Shown in pieces: positions 24,101 to 30,100 of a stretch of 32,219 bases of DNA. Under the pieces are notes generated by a model. It did not search any database. It was not told the origin of the DNA and saw nothing but the letters and a program-made list of their open reading frames with translations. Each line of letters starts with the position of its first letter. The first letter of the stretch is position 1. The stretch covers positions 1-32,219 of the forward strand of contig SVGN01000031.1 of NCBI GenBank assembly GCA_015056315.1, given 5' to 3'. The position numbers and the translations under genes were made by a program. Origin of the DNA: Clostridiales bacterium (GTDB lineage Bacteria > Bacillota > Clostridia > Christensenellales > Aristaeellaceae).

Positions 24101-27100
24101 GCACAAAGCCCTCGGGCAGCGCGGTCTCCACGAAGTAGTAGGCGTAGGTCTCGCCGCCGGGGCCGCTTACGGGCAGACCCTCGGCAGAGAACGTCCACGG
24201 GGTGGCTTCGGTGCCGTTGAGGGTGATCTGCTGCACCTCGGTCTCGTTGTTCCAGGAGGAGCGGCGCATCAGCTTGAAGGACGCGGTGGCGCCGTTTTCG
24301 GGCGTATAAGCGCTGCCATCGGCGTTCTGCCACTGCTTGACCAGCTTGACGGCGGTCACCTTATTGGTGATGGTAAAGCCGGTGGAGGCAGTGCCCTCGG
24401 CGGGTGCCACGGTGGCACCGGCGGCCTCGGTGTAGTTGCCGTTCTCAAGGAAGTATTCCTTTACGGTGTAGGTGTAGGCATTGCCGCTCTCATCGGTCTC
24501 GTCCAGCCCCTGAACGCTCAGCTTCCAGCCGTTGGCGGCAGAGAGCTTCAGGTAGCCGTTCTCGGGGGCAACGCCGTTGGCCTCGGTGAGGGTCAGCTCG
24601 CTGCCGTTGCGCAGCAGCTTGAGATACACCGCCTCAGCGGCAGGCTCCACGGCTTCGCCCTTGGTGTTCTGCCACTGCTTGGTGATGGTCATATCGGTGG
24701 AGAGGCTGTTGGAGACAGTCACCTTGCCGCCTTCGGGGGCGGTAAAGTTGATGCCGTCTGCGGAGTTGGAGTAGGCCACCTTGTAGCCGGAGGGCACGGG
24801 ATCCTCTTCGAAGTAGTAGATCCACAGCTCTTCGGTGGGTTCGTCGTTCACCACCACAAACTTATCCAGCTCGGAGAGGATCATCCTCCAGCGGTTCTCC
24901 GCATTGAGCGAGACGGTTTGCAGGGTCTCCACGGTGCCGCTCTGAGCGGCCCGGCGCTTGAGGGTGAGCTGCACCTCCGCCACATCGGCGGGAGCATCCA
25001 TGGGCTGGTTCTGCTCATCCAGCCAGACCTTTTCCACGGTCAGCTCGGTCTTGGGGATCACCTTGGTGTTGGTGATGATGACAAGGCCATCCTGGCTGTT
25101 GTCGTAGGTAGGCTCGTAGTGGGTGGCATCCACCGCCACGCCGTTCACCTTGGTCTCGGTGACCACATAACGGTAGCTGACGGTATTGCCGGAGGCATCC
25201 TCACCGCTGTTGGGCAGGTTGCTCCAGGTGTGCTGCCAGTTGTGCACGCCGGTGAGGGTGACCTCTTCGGAGGTGTAGGTGTCATCATCCACATAGCCGT
25301 TTACGGTGTAGATCTGGCGGCCCAGCTTTACGGTAATGCTGGCGCTGCCGGAGGGTTCACCGTCTGCCCATTTCTTTTTGGCGGTGACCTCCAGTTTGCG
25401 GGGCGCGGAGTTCTTGACGGTGATGGTCTCAAAGACCTTACCGTCGGTATCGGTAACGGTGCCGGTCTCCACCAGCTCCACGACATAATCGCCCTTGATG
25501 CGCTCTTCGATGAAGTAATCGTAGCTTTCCAGCAGCTCGCCCTTGTTATTGTAGGCCCTCAGGGGCAGATCCACAAAGTTGTAGAGCCAGCCGGTCTTGT
25601 CGCTGATGGAGGTGGCGGCGTTCTGATTGTAGGTGTAGGTCTCCCAGGAGGCATCATCGCCTGCCAGCAGATCCTTCTGGAGGAGGATGATGCTGACGGA
25701 CTCCTGCGGCAGCTGGGCCAGCACGGCCTCGTCGTTGATCTGGGTGTAGGTCTCCCCGTTCACCTCGAACCATACGCCATCCCGGAGCTCGTAGGTCTTT
25801 TCACCGTTGCTCCACCGCTTGGTGGAAGCATTGTAGAGGTACTCGTTGCCATCGCCGTCGTACCATTTCTTGAGCACGCGCAGGTTGGTCTTGAGGGAGT
25901 AGCTGCCGTCCTTGCGGTTGGTAACCACGAAGCGGCCGCCCTCATCGCTGCTGTAGCCGGTAACGGTGGCGGAGAAGCCATCGATGGCTTCCTCTGCCAC
26001 AAAGTACTTGTAGTGGACGATGCCGGTGGTGCCATCCTCGTTCTGCACCTCGCCCAGCAGATCCAGGTTCTCCCAGCTGCCTGCCCAGTTGCCTGCGGCG
26101 GTGAGCTTGACGGGCTGCACGAAGCTGCGGTCGATGTAGGGCTCCAGCAGGTGGGCGTAGGTGGCGTTGTCGGCGGGGGTGCCTGTCGAAGCATCTACAT
26201 TCAGGATCTTTACATAGTCGCCAACATTATCCGCGTTCCAGATATTTGCCTGCGCCGAACCGTTGCGGAAATAACCGGTGAGCTGCATATCCTTCTCAAC
26301 GGTGACTACATAATGGTACACATCCTGCAGATCGACCACTTTGTAGGAGGAGCTCTCCAGCGTATCAAAGACGGGCTTGTTCTGCCACTTATCTTGTGTA
26401 CCGACGCCATAGTTCAATACCACCACATCGAACTCCAGCGTGGAGCCAACGGCGGCGGTAACGGTGGTAACAGCATCATTATTGTGGTTATCGTTGCTGC
26501 TGGCGACACGGATGGTCACTTCGGTATTCTCGGCACCGGCTACCAACGCACCGTTAATGCCGTCGTCCGTCTCATCGAGCAGCCGCTCCCAATCTTCTTC
26601 GGGGATGGCGTAGCGGTACAGATCCACCGTTGCGGAGGAGGGGATGTACACACCGGCCAGTTCGCTGCCATCGCTGTCCACCCAGCGTTTCTGCACGTTG
26701 AGGGTGGTATCGATCTTGCGGTTGGCAACGTAGATGACGGGGTTGGTCTCGGACAGGTCGTAGGCCTGAGACATATCGAAGTTTTCGGGAGTTGCCATCG
26801 GGAAGCCATAGTCGCTTGGCCAGTAGAAATAGTAGGTAGGCGCAGGATCGCCCTTCTCATAGCCGGTGATGCTGTCTACTTCTACAAGGCGGTACAGTAA
26901 ATTGGCAAAAACGTTGGAACCGTAACCGCCGGCGGGCGGGTCAAAAATGATCTTACCTGCCTCATTGGTGGTGTAGATGTTATTGCCAAAGCTGGTCCAG
27001 CCATATTCCGGGTTGTACCAGTCCTGATTGGTCATACCATACCACTCGAGCTTAAACGTTACCCCCTCCAGCACATGGCTCTGGTTGGCAGCATCGTGCT

Positions 27101-30100
27101 TGATGAAGGTGATGGGGCTCAGGTCGTTCACGTTGCCGCCGCCGCCATCGGCGTTCCAAACGTCCTGGTCGCTGGTCTTGGCAGATTCGCCGCTCTGCTC
27201 GAAGCCCTCAAGGTAGACCGAGTTGGAAACATTCAGTGCAGCGCCTTCATAGCCGATGTACTCATTCATCTTTACAGCGTAATCGTACACCAGCACAAGG
27301 GCACGGCCATCCGGCACAGAAAGGGTGATGGTGCGGGTGGCGGCGTTGGAATAGTTCTTATACCAGGAGCCTGCATTATCGTTTTCCACATACTCCATGG
27401 TCCACTTGGAGGGATCCACCAGCTCGCCGGGCTGCAGTCTGCCGTTGGCATCCAGCAGAGGTTCGCCGTTGGCATCGTACTGGGCGTAGTAGAGCTTCAC
27501 CGTATCGGTCTGCAGAGTAAGCTCACGGTTTGCGTAAATGGTGGAATTGCCGGAGCTGATCGAGGGATCGGTCTTGCTGTAGACCACCTCGTCCACCAAA
27601 GTAACGTAGTTCTTTGCAGGGATCATATCCTCCTGGGTGGGGTTGATATCCACCGTATAATGCAGGAGGCGGGTGCTTGCATTGAACATGGGAGAGGTCT
27701 TGTCTACGGTATTGAAATTGGGCCGCTGCTGAGACACGGTAACGTTCTGGGTCTGCCCATCGTGGCCCAGCTCGCCCATCTCGGAGCTGACGGTGGCGTT
27801 GTTGGTCAGCTCGCCAAGCTCGCGCTCGTACTGGCCATCTTCGGTATTGGGCATATAGTCTTCGGAAACACGGCAGAAGAGCTGCATGTTCATCTGCTTG
27901 CGGAAGAACTCCTGCTGGCTCCATACATCGGCGTACAGCTTGATGGAGATCTTGCCGGTCTGGGCATTGTAGGTAGCCTCGTAGCCGGACAAGGTGACGC
28001 CGGTGTTGTAGATATCCCTCAGCTCCAGATCGTAGGTGATGCCATCGCTGCTTTCGCCCAGCCTGAACCAGAAGTTGGCATCCTGATGCAGGCGGATAAC
28101 ACCGTTTGCATCGCCTTCGGGATCCAGCTCCACGATCCCGGCGGGCAGCTGGTCTTCGATGAGCAGGTATTCGCAGGTGGTGGGCGGGTTCACGGTGATC
28201 ATCCACCGGAGCTTGCCGTTATCGTTCGTAATGTCGAGATCTTCCTCAAAGAAGTTCCAGTTCCACGACTTGTAGCCGTAGCCCTTCTTGATGACAGCAG
28301 GCTTATACGTAAGATCGGTATTGATGGTGTGGTCGTCGGGCACGGTGGTGGTAACATCGCCGGTAACGTAATCCACACTCACGTTGTTGATGTAGGTGTT
28401 CTTGACGTTTTCCACCGTCTTGCTGGGCAGCTGATCCTCCGGGATATGGAAGTAGTAGTTCACCTGGAGGGTCTGGTCTGCGCCGTAGCCGCGGGTATGG
28501 TTGGGGTCATCCTTCTTCGTGCTGTCGGGGTTGCGCATCACGGTGATGGTGACCGCATTGGTATTTGCATCATAAACAGGCACGATGGACAAGCCCTCAT
28601 GATCGCTGTGGATCTGGGGCACCAGCTCGGTGATGGTTCCGTTTTCATCGCGCACCACCTGAATGGTGGTGTTGCCTACCTTGATATGATCCAGCAGCAG
28701 ACCTTCGGGCATGGTATCGGTAATGACCAGCTTATCGTGCTCCTCCTGCTGGCGCACATCCACAGACCAGCCGAACCTTTCCTGATCGTAGCTGGTGTAG
28801 GTGGAGCTGTCTTCCCTGCCATCCAGGCTCTTCTTGTTTACCAGCAGGGGGTTGGTCACCTCGGCAATGTACCGGAAGGTATCCTCGCCGTATTCGGTCT
28901 TGGTACCCTCCTTGGTGGTGGATACCTTGACGGTGTTATCCAGATTGTAGCGTTTGCTTTCGCCGGGCACGGGCAGAGCGCTCTCTGCCACATCGGTGCG
29001 CACCTTCAGCGTAAGGGTATTGCCCATGCCCCACTGGTTGATGGGCTGGGTATTCTCGTCCGCATCCTGCTGCACCTCCACCACAAGGTGGCCGGAGATG
29101 GGGTTATAGCGGCCGGTATAGACCAGGCCGGTGGCATCCTGCCCGTCTACGAACTGCAGGGTATAGTAGCCATCACTGCCCACCTGTGCACCCTCGGGAA
29201 TGATCAGTTTACTGTTCTGATTCATGCCCACATGCACCCAGGAGAGCGCCAGCTCGCCGGGAAGCGTATCCTCGATGGTGAGGGAATCGTAGGTATCCTT
29301 CTGGTATACGTTGATGCCGTATTCGATGGGGTATTCGCCCACACGGAACTTATGGCACCAGCTGCACTCATCGCCGGAGCTGTGGCCGTTGGCGCAGTAC
29401 TTATCCACAGGGGCGGCATCGTTGATGAAGTAGTTTTCGGAAGCGGAAGTGCTGCCGCTGCTGCCCACGGTGGCGGTGTTCTGGAAGGTGGTATTGTTGG
29501 TCAGACCCTCGGTATTGCCGGTGGAGGCATAGGTAAGGCTGAGGGTCCCGTTCTTGAGAGCCTTCAGGGCATCGGACTGGTGGTTGAGGGTAAAGGTAAC
29601 ATTGCCGAACGCCTTGCCCTCGTAGCCGCCGGCCAACACCTGAGACATGGAAACATTCTGTACGCCCTGATAGGGGTTGGTGGTATCCTGCAGAACGCCC
29701 ACGGTCATGTTGACGGTGCCATCCGCATTGGTGGCCAGCATATCCTCGATGCTGTTATACAGCGCCATGAGCTGCTCGTAGGTCATATGGTGGCGGCCGG
29801 TGGGGCTCATGCTGTCGGTGATGGTCAGATCGTTATTCAGGCCGTTTTCGTCAATGGGGATATCCAGCTGCCATTCGATGGTGCCATCCTCGGTGAGGGA
29901 GGCATTCCTGACCGATTTGGTAGCCGTCTGCCCACGGTTGAAGCTGGGGGTATTGTATTCCACCTTACCTGCCGGTACCCCATCGGGATCCAGCACGGTG
30001 ACGGTATTGGTATCCGAGCTGTAGCCGCCGTAGTCGGTGCCGGGCAGGGTCTCGTAGGTGATGGTGTAGGTCTCGGTATTGGTATCGCCGGTAAACTTGA

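Noticed and set aside
19263..26900. Plus-strand open frame of about 2,545 codons opposite the giant adhesin
   Set aside because: It is an antisense shadow caused by codon bias and repeats in the adhesin. Its translation is Gly/His/Val/Ile-rich without recognisable domains, while the minus strand reads as continuous Cna-B domains.
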